This document shows, in pieces, positions 54,053 to 63,205 of a DNA stretch of 64,000 nucleotides (position 1 is its first letter; every line of letters begins with the position of its first letter). The DNA lies in NCBI GenBank assembly GCA_035294245.1, contig DATGLG010000004.1, positions 62,001 through 126,000 on the forward strand. Reading direction: 5' to 3'. The notes beneath the pieces were generated by a model, which saw only the letters and a list, made by a program, of their open reading frames with translations, was not told the origin of the DNA and made no database searches. Position numbers and translations under genes: made by a program. The DNA is from DATGLG01 sp035294245 (GTDB lineage: Bacteria > Pseudomonadota > Alphaproteobacteria > JACZXZ01).

Positions 54053-54601
54053 ATGGCCGAGGAAAGCAAGGGCCTTTGGCACGGCACGACCATCCTTTGC
54101 GTCCGCAAAGGGGGCCGGGTGGTGGTCGCGGGGGACGGCCAGGTGACCTTCGGGCAAACCGTCCTCAAGGCGAATGCGCGGAAGGTGCGGCGGCTTGGCG
54201 ACGGCTCGGTCATCGGCGGCTTTGCTGGCGCCACGGCCGACGCCTTCACCCTCTTCGAGCGGCTGGAGGCCAAGCTCGAGCAGCATCCGGGACAGCTCAC
54301 CCGCGCCTGCGTCGAGCTGGCCAAGGATTGGCGCACCGATCGCTATCTGCGGCGGCTCGAGGCCATGATGGCCGTGGCGGACGCCAAGACCTCCCTCATC
54401 CTCTCGGGCAATGGCGACGTGCTCGAGCCTGAGGACGGCATCATCGGCATCGGCTCGGGCGGAAGCTATGCTCTCGCCGCAGCCCGCGCGCTGATCGATC
54501 ATCCGGACCTGGATGCGGATGGCGTCGCACGCCGCGCCATGGCAATCGCTGCGGGGATTTGTATCTACACCAACGACAACATCGTGATCGAGAGCATATG
54601 A
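54053..54601 (+). CDS. hslV: ATP-dependent protease subunit HslV
   Basis: HslV is the threonine-type proteolytic core of the HslUV protease. The 182-residue protein has the processing site in GLWHGTTILCVRKGGRVVVA, where the second Thr-rich position becomes the N-terminal nucleophile, and GDGQVTFGQTVLKANARKVR. The ATG at 54053 follows GAGGG and leaves the usual short propeptide; an ATG at 54008 would add 15 residues. The stop overlaps the hslU start (ATATGA), so both are translationally coupled. Confidence 0.97.
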   Translation: MAEESKGLWHGTTILCVRKGGRVVVAGDGQVTFGQTVLKANARKVRRLGDGSVIGGFAGATADAFTLFERLEAKLEQHPGQLTRACVELAKDWRTDRYLRRLEAMMAVADAKTSLILSGNGDVLEPEDGIIGIGSGGSYALAAARALIDHPDLDADGVARRAMAIAAGICIYTNDNIVIESI

Positions 54602-55935
54602 GCCTGCCGGTTCCCGAATCCCAGAGCGCCAATTTCAGCCCGCGCGAGATCGTCTCGGAGCTCGATCGCTACATCGTCGGCCAGGACGACGCCAAGCGCG
54701 CCGTCGCTATCGCCTTGCGGAACCGCTGGCGTCGCCAGCAGCTTCCGGAAGAATTGCGCGAGGAGGTCCTGCCCAAGAACATCCTGATGATCGGGCCGAC
54801 GGGCTGCGGCAAGACCGAGATCGCGCGCCGCCTCGCCAAGCTGGCGCAAGCGCCGTTCCTCAAGGTCGAGGCGACGAAATTCACCGAGATCGGCTATGTC
54901 GGGCGCGACGTCGAATCGATCATCCGGGATCTCGTCGAGGTGTCATTGACCATGACGCGCGAACGTCGGCGCAAGGAGGTGGCGGCCAAGGCCGAGCTCG
55001 CCGCCGAGGAACGGGTGCTCGACGCCCTTGTTGGCCAGAACGCGAGCCCGGACACACGCCAGAAGTTCCGCAAGATGCTGCGCGAAGGGCAGCTCAACGA
55101 CCGCGAGATCGAGATCCAGGTGCAAGGGGCGGGGCTCGCCCAGCTTCCCACCTTCGAGGTCCCCGGCATGCCCGGCGCGCAGATGGGCATGCTCAATCTC
55201 AACGACATCCTGGGCAAGGCGCTCGGCGGCGTGACCCGGCCGCGGCGCATGAAAGTCGGCGAATCGTATAACGTGCTGATGGCGGAGGAGAGCGACAAGC
55301 TGCTCGACCAGGAGAAGCTCGTGCGCGAGGCGATCCAGGCGGTCGAGCAGAACGGCATCGTCTTCATCGACGAGATCGACAAGATCACCGCGCGCTCCGA
55401 GCGCGTGGGTGCCGATGTGAGCCGCGAAGGCGTGCAGCGCGATCTCTTGCCGCTGATCGAGGGAACCACCGTCGCAACCAAGCATGGCACGGTCAAAAGC
55501 GATCACGTCCTCTTCATCGCCTCGGGCGCCTTTCACCTCGCCAAGCCCTCGGACCTGCTGCCGGAGCTCCAAGGGCGGCTCCCCATCCGGGTCGAGCTCA
55601 AGGCGCTCGGGCGCGAGGATTTCGTCCGCATCCTCCAGGAGCCGGAAAATAGCCTGATCAAGCAATATGTGGCCTTGCTCGGCACCGAGTCCGTCGCGCT
55701 CAGCTTCACCGACGATGCCATCGCGGAGATCGCGGAGATCGCCGCCGAGGTCAATCGCGGCATCGAGAATATCGGCGCACGCCGTCTCCATACGGTGATG
55801 GAGCGGCTGCTCGAGGAGATCAGCTTTACCGCCACGGATCATTCGGGCGAGCACGTCGCCATCGACCGCGACTACGTGCGCAAGCACGTGGGCGATCTCG
55901 CCAAGGACGCGGATCTCTCGAAATTCATCTTGTAG
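54598..55935 (+). CDS. hslU: ATP-dependent protease ATPase subunit HslU
   Basis: HslU unfolds substrates for HslV. The 445-residue AAA+ protein has the N-terminal SPREIVSELDRYIVGQDDAK, Walker A GPTGCGKTEIARRLAKLA, pore loop EIGYVGRDVESIIRDL, Walker B IVFIDEIDKI, sensor LHTVMERLLEEISF, and the C-terminal LSKFIL that docks into HslV. The long I-domain is present. The stop converges with the XRE gene across 18 bp. Confidence 0.97.
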   Translation: MSLPVPESQSANFSPREIVSELDRYIVGQDDAKRAVAIALRNRWRRQQLPEELREEVLPKNILMIGPTGCGKTEIARRLAKLAQAPFLKVEATKFTEIGYVGRDVESIIRDLVEVSLTMTRERRRKEVAAKAELAAEERVLDALVGQNASPDTRQKFRKMLREGQLNDREIEIQVQGAGLAQLPTFEVPGMPGAQMGMLNLNDILGKALGGVTRPRRMKVGESYNVLMAEESDKLLDQEKLVREAIQAVEQNGIVFIDEIDKITARSERVGADVSREGVQRDLLPLIEGTTVATKHGTVKSDHVLFIASGAFHLAKPSDLLPELQGRLPIRVELKALGREDFVRILQEPENSLIKQYVALLGTESVALSFTDDAIAEIAEIAAEVNRGIENIGARRLHTVMERLLEEISFTATDHSGEHVAIDRDYVRKHVGDLAKDADLSKFIL

Positions 55936-55953
55936 GTGGCGCCGGGGCGTAGG

Positions 55954-56325
55954 CTATGGCCGCCTTGGCGCGCGCGGCCGTCTGAGGCGAGTGATCAGCT
56001 CCGCAGCGTCGGTGTCCGGCAACTCGCGGATGCGCTCGGCAAGAAGATTGGCGAGCTCGGTCTTGGCTGCCGACAGCCCGGTCGTGTCGACCATGACCCG
56101 TGGATGGGAGAGGCGGGCTAGCCGCTCGAGGGCTTCGGCATCGTCCCAGAACAGCCCGAAATAGGTGCAAATCTGATGCACGAGCCCGCTCGAGGGACGG
56201 CCGCGGCGGCCATGCTCGAGGGCTGAGAGATAGGCGGCGGAGATGGCGAGGTCCTGCGCCATTCGCCGCAAGGTAACGCCGCGCTGCCGGCGCAGCTGCC
56301 GGACCCGTTCGCCGAACGGGGTCAT
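55954..56325 (-). CDS. XRE-family helix-turn-helix regulator
   Basis: The 123-residue protein has an N-terminal Xre/Cro HTH (about 5-60: LRRQRGVTLRRMAQDLAISA, then LSALEHGRRG) and a C-terminal helical part (about 65-115). Similar genes lie next to hslU or smr in other Alphaproteobacteria, but the regulon is unknown. No operator-like repeat was noted near the start. It is separated from smr by 155 bp. Confidence 0.82.
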   Translation of the reverse strand: MTPFGERVRQLRRQRGVTLRRMAQDLAISAAYLSALEHGRRGRPSSGLVHQICTYFGLFWDDAEALERLARLSHPRVMVDTTGLSAAKTELANLLAERIRELPDTDAAELITRLRRPRAPRRP

Positions 56326-56480
56326 CGGCCGGAGGATCGCGGAGCCGCTGCCATGGACGCCATCATCCGTGATGCCGGGGCGGACTCAAGGCCCCGATTT
56401 GAGCAATGGTTGCCATGACGATGCCGGCTCATCGCTCCGCAATCGTTACGAGAGCGGCTCGAATTCATTGCGATCCCGGA

Positions 56481-57080
56481 TCAATCCGCGGGCCTCTTGC
56501 GCTCTCGCCGCAGCAGCAGATAGAACGCGCCGCCGCCGCCATGCTGGGGCCGCGCCTCGGTGACGGCGAGAATCCGGCCCCGCAGCGGCTCGGCAGCGAG
56601 CCACCGCGGCACGGCGGCCCGCAGCACACCGCTTTGGCTCTTGCCGCCGGCGCTGCCCTGGCCCTTTCCGGTAATCACCAGGAGACAGCGATCACCTCGG
56701 CGGTAGCTGCTTTCCACGAAGGCGATCAAGGCCTTATGGGCTTCCGCCTGGGTGTGGCCGTGAAGGTCGAGGCGGCCCTGGATGGGAAGGCGGCCACGGC
56801 GAAGTCGCCCCGCGGTGCGCGCGTCGAGCCCGTTTAGCTCCTCGCCGCCGAGCCCGACGGAGGGTGCCGCGGCCGGCGGCAGCCGTGGCAGCGCCCGCCC
56901 TTCGCTCGGCGAGACCGGCACCGGCGCGGTGACGCTAGCGCGCGGCGCAACTGGAGGCCGGGTGCTGGTTCGGGCCGTCGCTGCGGGGCGGTCGAGCGGC
57001 TTCGCATCGCGCATGACGTGCCGCCAGAGCCGAAGCTCCGCTTCCGAGAGCGTCACCCGGTCAGGCCTTGGCCTGGGCAT
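56481..57080 (-). CDS. Smr/MutS2-type domain protein
   Basis: The 199-residue protein has a Pro/Ala-rich basic N-terminus (1-85) and a C-terminal Smr domain (about 100-195) with LDLHGHTQAEAHKALIAFV, the L-D-x-H signature, and VITGKGQGSAGG. Smr domains are RNA or DNA endonucleases in some family members. The ATG at 57080 lies 20 bp inside the end of lutC, so it is at the end of the lut transcript. In many Alphaproteobacteria it directly follows mltA. Confidence 0.88.
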   Translation of the reverse strand: MPRPRPDRVTLSEAELRLWRHVMRDAKPLDRPAATARTSTRPPVAPRASVTAPVPVSPSEGRALPRLPPAAAPSVGLGGEELNGLDARTAGRLRRGRLPIQGRLDLHGHTQAEAHKALIAFVESSYRRGDRCLLVITGKGQGSAGGKSQSGVLRAAVPRWLAAEPLRGRILAVTEARPQHGGGGAFYLLLRRERKRPAD

Positions 57081-57759
57081 TGCTGTCTTCCGCGACCAAG
57101 ATGATATGAAGCCGGCGCGGGCCGTGGGCGCCCATCACCAGCTGCTGCTCGATATCGGCGCTGCGTGACGGTCCGGTGATGAAATTGATGGCGCGGGGGA
57201 AATCGGCGCCGCGCCGCGCCGCGCGAAGGCGGTCCCAGGCATCCTCGAACGGGCCGACAATCTGATCGGCGCGCAGCACCACGATGTGGTTCTCGGGCAG
57301 GAAATTGAGCGTTGTCGGGCTCGTGGGACCGGACACCATCATCAGCGTGCCGGTTTCCGCCACCCCGGCGAAGGCGGGCGACACGCTGGCGCGGTCGCCG
57401 GGCTGGGCGATGCCGGTCTCGACCTTGAGCAGCGGCCTGTCGCGCCATGGCATGGCCTGGAGGCCGGGATCGGGGGCGAGGCGGATGGCGGCGGGAAGAT
57501 TCTGGGCAGCGAGGAATTCCGCCACTGCCGTCGGCACCTCGGCGAGGCTGGCAACCCGCACCGTCGTGGCCGCCGCGCGCTCAGCCATCTCGATGAAGAG
57601 CTCGACCTGGGCCGGATGGTCGAGCTGGGCCCGCTTGGGCACGAGATTGCGCGGATGGGCCGCAAGCCGCGCCTCCAGCTCGGCCTTCTTCGCCTCATCG
57701 AGGACGCCGCGCCCAAGCGCGCGGCGCATCTGCGCCAGCATGTCCTCACGCGCGCTCAT
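57061..57759 (-). CDS. lutC: L-lactate utilisation protein LutC
   Basis: LutC is the third subunit of the LutABC L-lactate oxidation system. The 232-residue protein has the LUD fold with AETGTLMMVSGPTSPTTLNF, LPENHIVVLRADQIV and ITGPSRSADIEQQLVMGAHG, where the last motif is the characteristic signature of the family. It overlaps lutB by four bases (ATGA) and smr by 20 bases, indicating tight coupling. Confidence 0.93.
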   Translation of the reverse strand: MSAREDMLAQMRRALGRGVLDEAKKAELEARLAAHPRNLVPKRAQLDHPAQVELFIEMAERAAATTVRVASLAEVPTAVAEFLAAQNLPAAIRLAPDPGLQAMPWRDRPLLKVETGIAQPGDRASVSPAFAGVAETGTLMMVSGPTSPTTLNFLPENHIVVLRADQIVGPFEDAWDRLRAARRGADFPRAINFITGPSRSADIEQQLVMGAHGPRRLHIILVAEDSNAQAKA

Positions 57760-59177
57760 GCGCCGGCGCCGTCCCCCCGCGCCGCCCAAAGCGCGTGGAA
57801 GGTCGGGCCTTCCGGTGCCGGCATGTCGCGCCCCGACGTCCAGCCGCCGGCGAAGGGCAATCTGTGGAAGCGGCCCTTGCGGCGCCCAAGGGCGCCAAGA
57901 ACGCTCATTCCGAAACGCGCCGCCAAATGGTAGAGGCCGGGCCGCTTGGCGAACCAGGCCCAGACCCGGAGCCCGGCGCGGTAGCGCGGCGGCGAGAGGC
58001 CTTTCTCGTACTCCCTCTCGCGCCAATGCCGGAGCATCTTGGGCAGCGGAATACGCATCGGGCAGACACTCTCGCACCGACCGCATAACGTCGTGGCGTT
58101 GGGCAGATCGCCCGCCTCTTCCACGCCAAGAATCGCCGGTGTGAGCACAGAGCCCATCGGGCCGGGATAGACCCAGCCATAGGCATGGCCGCCGATGGTG
58201 TTGTAGACCGGGCAGTGATTGAGGCAGGCGGCGCATTTGATGCAGCGCAAAATGTCCTGGAACTCGGTGCCGAGGAGGGCGGTGCGGCCGTTGTCCAGGA
58301 TGACCACGTGATAGGCGGCGGGCCCGTCGAGGTCGTCCGGCCGGCGGGGCCCCGTCGACATGGTGGTGTAGACGGACATCTCCTGTCCCGTCGCCGAGCG
58401 CGCGAGGAGCCGCAAGAGCGTCGTCGCGTCCTCGAGGGTGGGGACGAGCTTCTCCGGCGTCGCCAGCACGATATGGGCCTTGGTCAGGGTCTGGGTCAGG
58501 TCGCCATTGCCCTCGTTGGTGACGATGAAGGAGGAGCCGGTCTCGGCGACGAGAAAATTGGCGCCGGTGATGCCGACATCCGCCGCGATGAATTTCTCGC
58601 GCAGAATCTCTCGCGCCTCGGCGAGCATCTCGCCGGGCTCCGCGAGGCGTCGTGTCTTTCCGTATTGGCGATGGCTCTCGAGAAAGGTGTCGGAGACCTG
58701 GTCCTTGGTGAGGTGAATCGCCGGCGCGATGATATGGCTCGGCGGCTCGTGGCGAAGCTGGATGATGTATTCGCCGAAATCCGTCTCGATGGGTGTTATG
58801 CCGTTCGCGGCAAGATAATCGTTGATGGCGATCTCCTCGCCGATCATCGACTTGCCCTTGGTGACGGTGCGCGCGCCCACGCCGCGGCAGATGGCGAGCA
58901 CCGCCTCGCGCGCCTCCGCCGGCGTCCGGCACCAATGCACCTCGCCGCCGCGCTCGCGCACCTTCGCCTCGAAGCGCTCGAGATAGAAATCGAGGTTCTC
59001 GAGCACATGGTTCTTGATGTCGCGCCCGCGATCGCGCAGCGCCTCGAATTCCGGCAAGCGGGCGACGGCCGCGGCGCGCGCCGCCTGGAAGCCGAGCTTC
59101 GAGATGGCGCGCTGAAGTGTGGCGTCGTTGAGCGCCGCGTGCGCGTTCTCTTTGAAGGCGTGGCAGGTCGGCTGCAT
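57756..59177 (-). CDS. lutB: L-lactate utilisation iron-sulfur protein LutB
   Basis: LutB is the iron-sulfur electron-transfer subunit. The 473-residue protein has an N-terminal LUD domain (about 50-290) including RTVTKGKSMIGEEIAINDYL and an electron-transfer half with two [4Fe-4S] sets: CIKCAACLNHCPVYNTIGGH and CGRCESVCPMRIPLPKMLRH. A C-terminal domain of unknown function follows. It starts 18 bp after lutA. Confidence 0.94.
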   Translation of the reverse strand: MQPTCHAFKENAHAALNDATLQRAISKLGFQAARAAAVARLPEFEALRDRGRDIKNHVLENLDFYLERFEAKVRERGGEVHWCRTPAEAREAVLAICRGVGARTVTKGKSMIGEEIAINDYLAANGITPIETDFGEYIIQLRHEPPSHIIAPAIHLTKDQVSDTFLESHRQYGKTRRLAEPGEMLAEAREILREKFIAADVGITGANFLVAETGSSFIVTNEGNGDLTQTLTKAHIVLATPEKLVPTLEDATTLLRLLARSATGQEMSVYTTMSTGPRRPDDLDGPAAYHVVILDNGRTALLGTEFQDILRCIKCAACLNHCPVYNTIGGHAYGWVYPGPMGSVLTPAILGVEEAGDLPNATTLCGRCESVCPMRIPLPKMLRHWREREYEKGLSPPRYRAGLRVWAWFAKRPGLYHLAARFGMSVLGALGRRKGRFHRLPFAGGWTSGRDMPAPEGPTFHALWAARGDGAGA

Positions 59178-59195
59178 GCCCCTCGGACTCCGCCC

Positions 59196-59948
59196 TCAGG
59201 CCAAGGGCTCGCCAATCGCCGGTACCCGCCCCATATCGGCGAGCACCTCGGCGACATGGCGCACCTTGATGGGGGAGCCCTCGCGGGCGAGGCGCCCCGC
59301 CATGTTGAGGAGGCAGCCGAGATCGCCGGCAAGCAGCGTGTCGGCTCCCGTATTGGCCACGTCCTTGATCTTGTCGTCCACCATTCGCGTCGAGATCTCG
59401 GGATATTTGATGCAGAACGTGCCGCCGAAGCCGCAGCAGACCTCGGTACCGGGGAGCTCCTTCAGGGTGAGGCCTTCGACGCTTGCCAGGAGCTTGCGCG
59501 GTTGCGCCTTGACCCCGAGCTCGCGCAAGCCGGAGCAGGAGTCATGGTAAGTGGCGGTGCCGTTATAGCGCGCGTCGACCGCGTCGACGCCGCAGATGTC
59601 GACAAGAAACGAGATGAGCTCGTAGGTGCGGCGCGCGAGCGCGCGGGCCCGTTGCGCCCAGGCGGGCTCGTCGGCGAAAAGCTCGGCATAATGCACCTTG
59701 ATCATGCCGGCGCAGGAGCCGGAGGGTGCGACAACGTAATCATACGGCTCGAAGGCCGAGATCACCGCGCGCGCGATGTCCTTGGCGTCGGCCTTATCGC
59801 CGGAGTTATAGGCGGGCTGGCCGCAGCAGGTCTGCGCGCGCGGCACCTCGACCGTGCAGCCCGCCTCCTCGAGGAGCTTGACCGCGGCGAAGCCGACCGT
59901 GGGACGGAAAAGATCCACGAGGCAGGTAACGAAAAACCCGATTTTCAT
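59196..59948 (-). CDS. lutA: L-lactate utilisation protein LutA (CCG-domain)
   Basis: LutA has two CCG domains that bind iron-sulfur clusters. The 250-residue protein has TCCGQPAYNSGDKADAKDIA in the first and EVCCGFGGTFCIKYPEISTR in the second. The ATG at 59948 starts MKIGFFVTCLVDLFRPTVGF, as in relatives; another ATG five codons upstream is possible. The order lutA-lutB-lutC with short gaps and overlaps indicates an operon, placed 103 bp after mltA on the same strand. No lactate permease or regulator is adjacent. Confidence 0.93.
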   Translation of the reverse strand: MKIGFFVTCLVDLFRPTVGFAAVKLLEEAGCTVEVPRAQTCCGQPAYNSGDKADAKDIARAVISAFEPYDYVVAPSGSCAGMIKVHYAELFADEPAWAQRARALARRTYELISFLVDICGVDAVDARYNGTATYHDSCSGLRELGVKAQPRKLLASVEGLTLKELPGTEVCCGFGGTFCIKYPEISTRMVDDKIKDVANTGADTLLAGDLGCLLNMAGRLAREGSPIKVRHVAEVLADMGRVPAIGEPLA

Positions 59949-60051
59949 GGGACCGGCCTTCATTGGCGAATGCCCCCAACGGTTCCATTTGGCAATTGCG
60001 AAGCCCGCGTACAATGGAGGCTCCGCCGGAGGATGGCAAGCCTTGGCCGCC

Positions 60052-61287
60052 TCAGCCCGATGCGGCCGGCGACGCGGCGACGGCACCATCCGGCGCCATC
60101 GGCAGGAGCAAATAATAGGCGCCGCGGGCACGCATATGGCCCGCGATCTCCTCGGCGCGGCTTCCGGTACCCCAAAAGAGATCGCCGCGCACCGGCCCCT
60201 TGATGGCGCTGCCTGTGTCCTGGGCGATCACGAGCCGTCGAAGCCGGCCGACGCCGCTCACCGGGTTCTCGATGTCAAGCCATACGGGGCAGCCATAGGG
60301 AACGAATCGCGGATCGACGGCGAGGCTGCGGCCGGGCGTCAAGGGGACGCCTTCCGCCCCGAGGGGGGTCTCGCCCGGCAATTTGCGGAAGAACACATAA
60401 GCGGGGTTCTCGTCCATCAATTCCTTCGCCTGGCCCGGATGATCGCGCAGCCAGGCCTTGAGCGATTGCAGCGAGACCTCGTCGAGGGTCATCGCGCCGC
60501 GCTCGACGAGAAGCTTGCCGATCGAGCGGTAGTTGCGCCCGTTCTGCGCCGCATAGCCGACCTGAACGACGGCGCCGTCCTCGAGAACCACCCGGCCGGA
60601 GCCTTGGATCTCGAGAAAGAAAGCCTCGATGGGATCGTCGACCCACAGGAGCGGCGTCGCCTTGCCATCGAGCGCGCCGGCCTCGATCTCGGCGCGCGTC
60701 GGATAGGGGCGAAGGGCGCCGTCGACGACGCGGCCGTCGATGCGCTTCCCCTTGAGGCCGGCATCAAAGAGGCCGAGCTCGACCGTGACCAGATCCTGCG
60801 GCCGGCCGTAAAGCGGGACCGTGTAGCGGCCATAGCGATGGAGCGCACCATGAAGCTCGGGCTCGTAGTAGCCGGTGAAGAGGCCTTCGGCCATGCCGTT
60901 ATTGCCGGCACGATAGGGATGGAACCAGCGCTCGAAGTAGGCGCGCGCAAGGGTCTCGTCGTCTCCAGGAAGGCTCCCCAGCGCGGCACACGCGCCCTGC
61001 CAAGCCTGCGCTCGAAGCCCCGTGCCGGCCGGTCCCGCCGGCGCATCCGGTGGCGCCGCCGCAAGCTTGGCGCAGGAGCGGCGCAGCGCCGGCAGTGCCG
61101 CGGCGACCGCGTCATCCCGCCAGCCCGGCAGATCGTCGAACGAGACCGGCTGCAGCGTCAGCCGTTCGGGAGCGGGTGCCTTCGGGGATGGGTGACAGCC
61201 AGCAAGGCAAAGCATCGGCGCCAAAGCCGCGACGGCGAGCCAGCGTCTGCGGGCATGCCGCTCAGCTCGGGCTTCGCGTCTCGACAA
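60052..61287 (-). CDS. mltA: Membrane-bound lytic murein transglycosylase A
   Basis: MltA cleaves peptidoglycan to 1,6-anhydromuropeptides at the outer membrane. The 411-residue protein has a lipobox (LCLAGC), MltA domain motifs GLFTGYYEPELHG, PLLWVDDPIEAFFLEIQGSG and the 3D-domain catalytic Asp in LVIAQDTGSAIKGPVRGDLF. The start is a TTG at 61287, chosen as it gives a 31-residue signal peptide; no ATG is well placed. This overlaps the Tim44-type gene by 26 bp. Confidence 0.9.
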   Translation of the reverse strand: MSRREARAERHARRRWLAVAALAPMLCLAGCHPSPKAPAPERLTLQPVSFDDLPGWRDDAVAAALPALRRSCAKLAAAPPDAPAGPAGTGLRAQAWQGACAALGSLPGDDETLARAYFERWFHPYRAGNNGMAEGLFTGYYEPELHGALHRYGRYTVPLYGRPQDLVTVELGLFDAGLKGKRIDGRVVDGALRPYPTRAEIEAGALDGKATPLLWVDDPIEAFFLEIQGSGRVVLEDGAVVQVGYAAQNGRNYRSIGKLLVERGAMTLDEVSLQSLKAWLRDHPGQAKELMDENPAYVFFRKLPGETPLGAEGVPLTPGRSLAVDPRFVPYGCPVWLDIENPVSGVGRLRRLVIAQDTGSAIKGPVRGDLFWGTGSRAEEIAGHMRARGAYYLLLPMAPDGAVAASPAASG

Positions 61288-61939
61288 GCGTCCAGTTCGG
61301 ATCGCGGGAGCGCGTATTGCGCGCGAAGGTCCAAATATCGGTGATCTCGGCCACATGGCTCGGATCCCCCTCGGTCACGTGGCCATCCTTGTCGCGCGTC
61401 GCATTGATCTGCTCGGAAACGAATTTGACAGTCACGAATGCCGTACGGTTCTCGACGCGCGCCTCGAGGATATCGGCGGATTTGATCCCGACGAGCGTCG
61501 TCTCATGGCTCTCCTTGGCCTCCTCGCGCGCCTTGATTGCCGCCTGGAAGTGCTCGAACACGGCATCGTTCAACAGCGGCCGCAGCGCCTTGCGATCACC
61601 CTTGGCGAAGGCGCCCACGATCATCTCGAAGGCGATCTTGGCGCCCTCGATAAAGCCCGCGGGCGTGAAATTCGGATCGGCGACACCGATCTGGGTGAGG
61701 CCGGACTCGAGGGGCGTGCCCTTAACGGCCGCCGGAATGCCGAGCTCCTCGCGCAGATTGCGCGGCTTGCGCTCCGGCAGCGCCACGACCTTGTCGCCCG
61801 GCTCGGTTGGACTCGGCTGAAACGGGTCGGGCCGCTGCCGCTCATGCCCGGTGCGGCGTCCCAGCACGCTGCGCAGCCGCAGCACGAGAAATGCTGCCAC
61901 CATCGCGAAGAAAATGATATCGATGAAGTGCACGTCCAT
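61262..61939 (-). CDS. Tim44/TimA-domain membrane protein
   Basis: The 225-residue protein has an N-terminal membrane segment (about 5-22, FIDIIFFAMVAAFLVLRLRS), a charged linker (about 25-70) and a C-terminal Tim44-like domain (about 90-222) with FIEGAKIAFEMIVGAFAKGD and TDIWTFARNTRSRDPNWTLV. In mitochondria Tim44 tethers Hsp70 to the import channel; in Alphaproteobacteria the homologue is found beside secB, mltA and smr, but its function is open. The ATG at 61939 gives the canonical start. Confidence 0.9.
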   Translation of the reverse strand: MDVHFIDIIFFAMVAAFLVLRLRSVLGRRTGHERQRPDPFQPSPTEPGDKVVALPERKPRNLREELGIPAAVKGTPLESGLTQIGVADPNFTPAGFIEGAKIAFEMIVGAFAKGDRKALRPLLNDAVFEHFQAAIKAREEAKESHETTLVGIKSADILEARVENRTAFVTVKFVSEQINATRDKDGHVTEGDPSHVAEITDIWTFARNTRSRDPNWTLVETRSPS

Positions 61940-62100
61940 CGCTTTCTGCACGCCGGCGTGCGCTGGACCGGCTCCTGCCGCTTGGGCTAAACCATTCTCA
62001 TGACAATACTCGAACGCTCTCGTGGGGTCCACCGCAGCAGCCCGCGCCGCGGTGTAAGGCGCCTTGTGGTAAATATGTCGCCCCGGGAGGCGCTGCAAGT

Positions 62101-62577
62101 ATGGCGCCGATGATCGTCCTCGCGCTCCTCGCGCTGCCTTTCGTCGAAATCGCCGTTTTCATCAAGGTGGGCAGCCTCATCGGCGCGGGGCCGGTCATCG
62201 CATTGACACTCGCCTCCATGCTCGCCGGGTCGGCACTGATGCGGCATCAGGGGCTCGCCACCCTGGCGCGCGCCCGCATCACGATCGCCCGCAACGAGCC
62301 TCCTCTCGACGAGCTTCTCGATGGGCTCTGCATTCTCCTTGCCGGGGCTCTCCTCATCATTCCCGGCTTCGTGACCGATGCGCTGGGCCTTCTTCTCTTC
62401 GTGCCGGCGATCCGGCGGGGGGTTCGCAAACGGCTCTGGCGCCTGCTCAAATTGCGGGAACAGCGCATTCACGGCACGGTCATCGAGACGGAATATACGA
62501 TCGTGAAGGAAAATGGCGCCGACAAGCCCGACTCCGCGCGGCCGAGGCTCGGCAACGACAAGCGGAACGGACCATGA
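62101..62577 (+). CDS. fxsA: FxsA-family cytoplasmic membrane protein
   Basis: FxsA is a small membrane protein named for suppressing phage T7 exclusion by F. The 158-residue protein has hydrophobic segments at about 4-20 (VLALLALPFVEIAVFIKVG), 27-45 and 80-102 (LCILLAGALLIIPGFVTDAL), with the characteristic IPGFVTDALGLLLFVPAIR, and a charged C-terminal tail. The ATG at 62101 is divergent from the Tim44 gene. The stop overlaps the next gene as ATGA. Confidence 0.9.
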   Translation: MAPMIVLALLALPFVEIAVFIKVGSLIGAGPVIALTLASMLAGSALMRHQGLATLARARITIARNEPPLDELLDGLCILLAGALLIIPGFVTDALGLLLFVPAIRRGVRKRLWRLLKLREQRIHGTVIETEYTIVKENGADKPDSARPRLGNDKRNGP

Positions 62578-63110
62578 TCCTGGTGCGCCATGGCCAATCC
62601 TATTTCAACCTGCATTATGGAACGACGCGAATCGACCCCGGGATTCGTGACCCGGCGCTCACGGAGCTTGGCCGCGCCCAAGCCGCGTCGGCTGCGGAGG
62701 CGCTGAAAGTCCGCGGCATCAAGCGGCTCCTCGTCAGCCCCTATACGCGCACCCTCGAAACCGCCCAGATCATCGCCGACATTCTCGGCATTCCCGTGAC
62801 CGTAGAGCCATTGGTGCGGGAGCGGGCTGCTTTTACCTGTGACATCGGCACGTCGCGGGGTGAGCTCTCCCGGCTTTGGCCTCATCTCTCCTTCGCCCAT
62901 CTTGAGGAGCCCTGGTGGCATGCGGGGGAGGAGAGCGAAGCCGCCCTGCGCCTCCGCTGTGAGCGCTTCCGCACGGCGATGGCGGCCTTGGCGGATTGGC
63001 GCGCCGTTGGCGTCGTCAGTCATTGGGGCTTCATCCGCGCCTTGACGGGCCAAGCGATCGCAAATGGAACCCATGTCGATTTCGATCCCACCGCAGAACT
63101 CGTGAAATAA
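62574..63110 (+). CDS. Histidine phosphatase family protein
   Basis: The 178-residue protein has the RHG motif at its start (MILVRHGQSYFN) and the second catalytic His in GVVSHWGFIRALTG, as in phosphoglycerate-mutase-like phosphatases. The substrate is unknown. It overlaps fxsA by 4 bp and is followed by secB 95 bp downstream. The arrangement fxsA-phosphatase-secB differs from the usual direct fxsA-secB neighbourhood. Confidence 0.88.
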   Translation: MILVRHGQSYFNLHYGTTRIDPGIRDPALTELGRAQAASAAEALKVRGIKRLLVSPYTRTLETAQIIADILGIPVTVEPLVRERAAFTCDIGTSRGELSRLWPHLSFAHLEEPWWHAGEESEAALRLRCERFRTAMAALADWRAVGVVSHWGFIRALTGQAIANGTHVDFDPTAELVK

Positions 63111-63205
63111 GCAGCCTGGCGAAAGCGCCGCCGCGATTGCCCGCCACGTCGATCCATGCTAGCCACACCGCGATCCGCCGCCACCGCCGCTCGAGGAGTT
63201 GCGCC

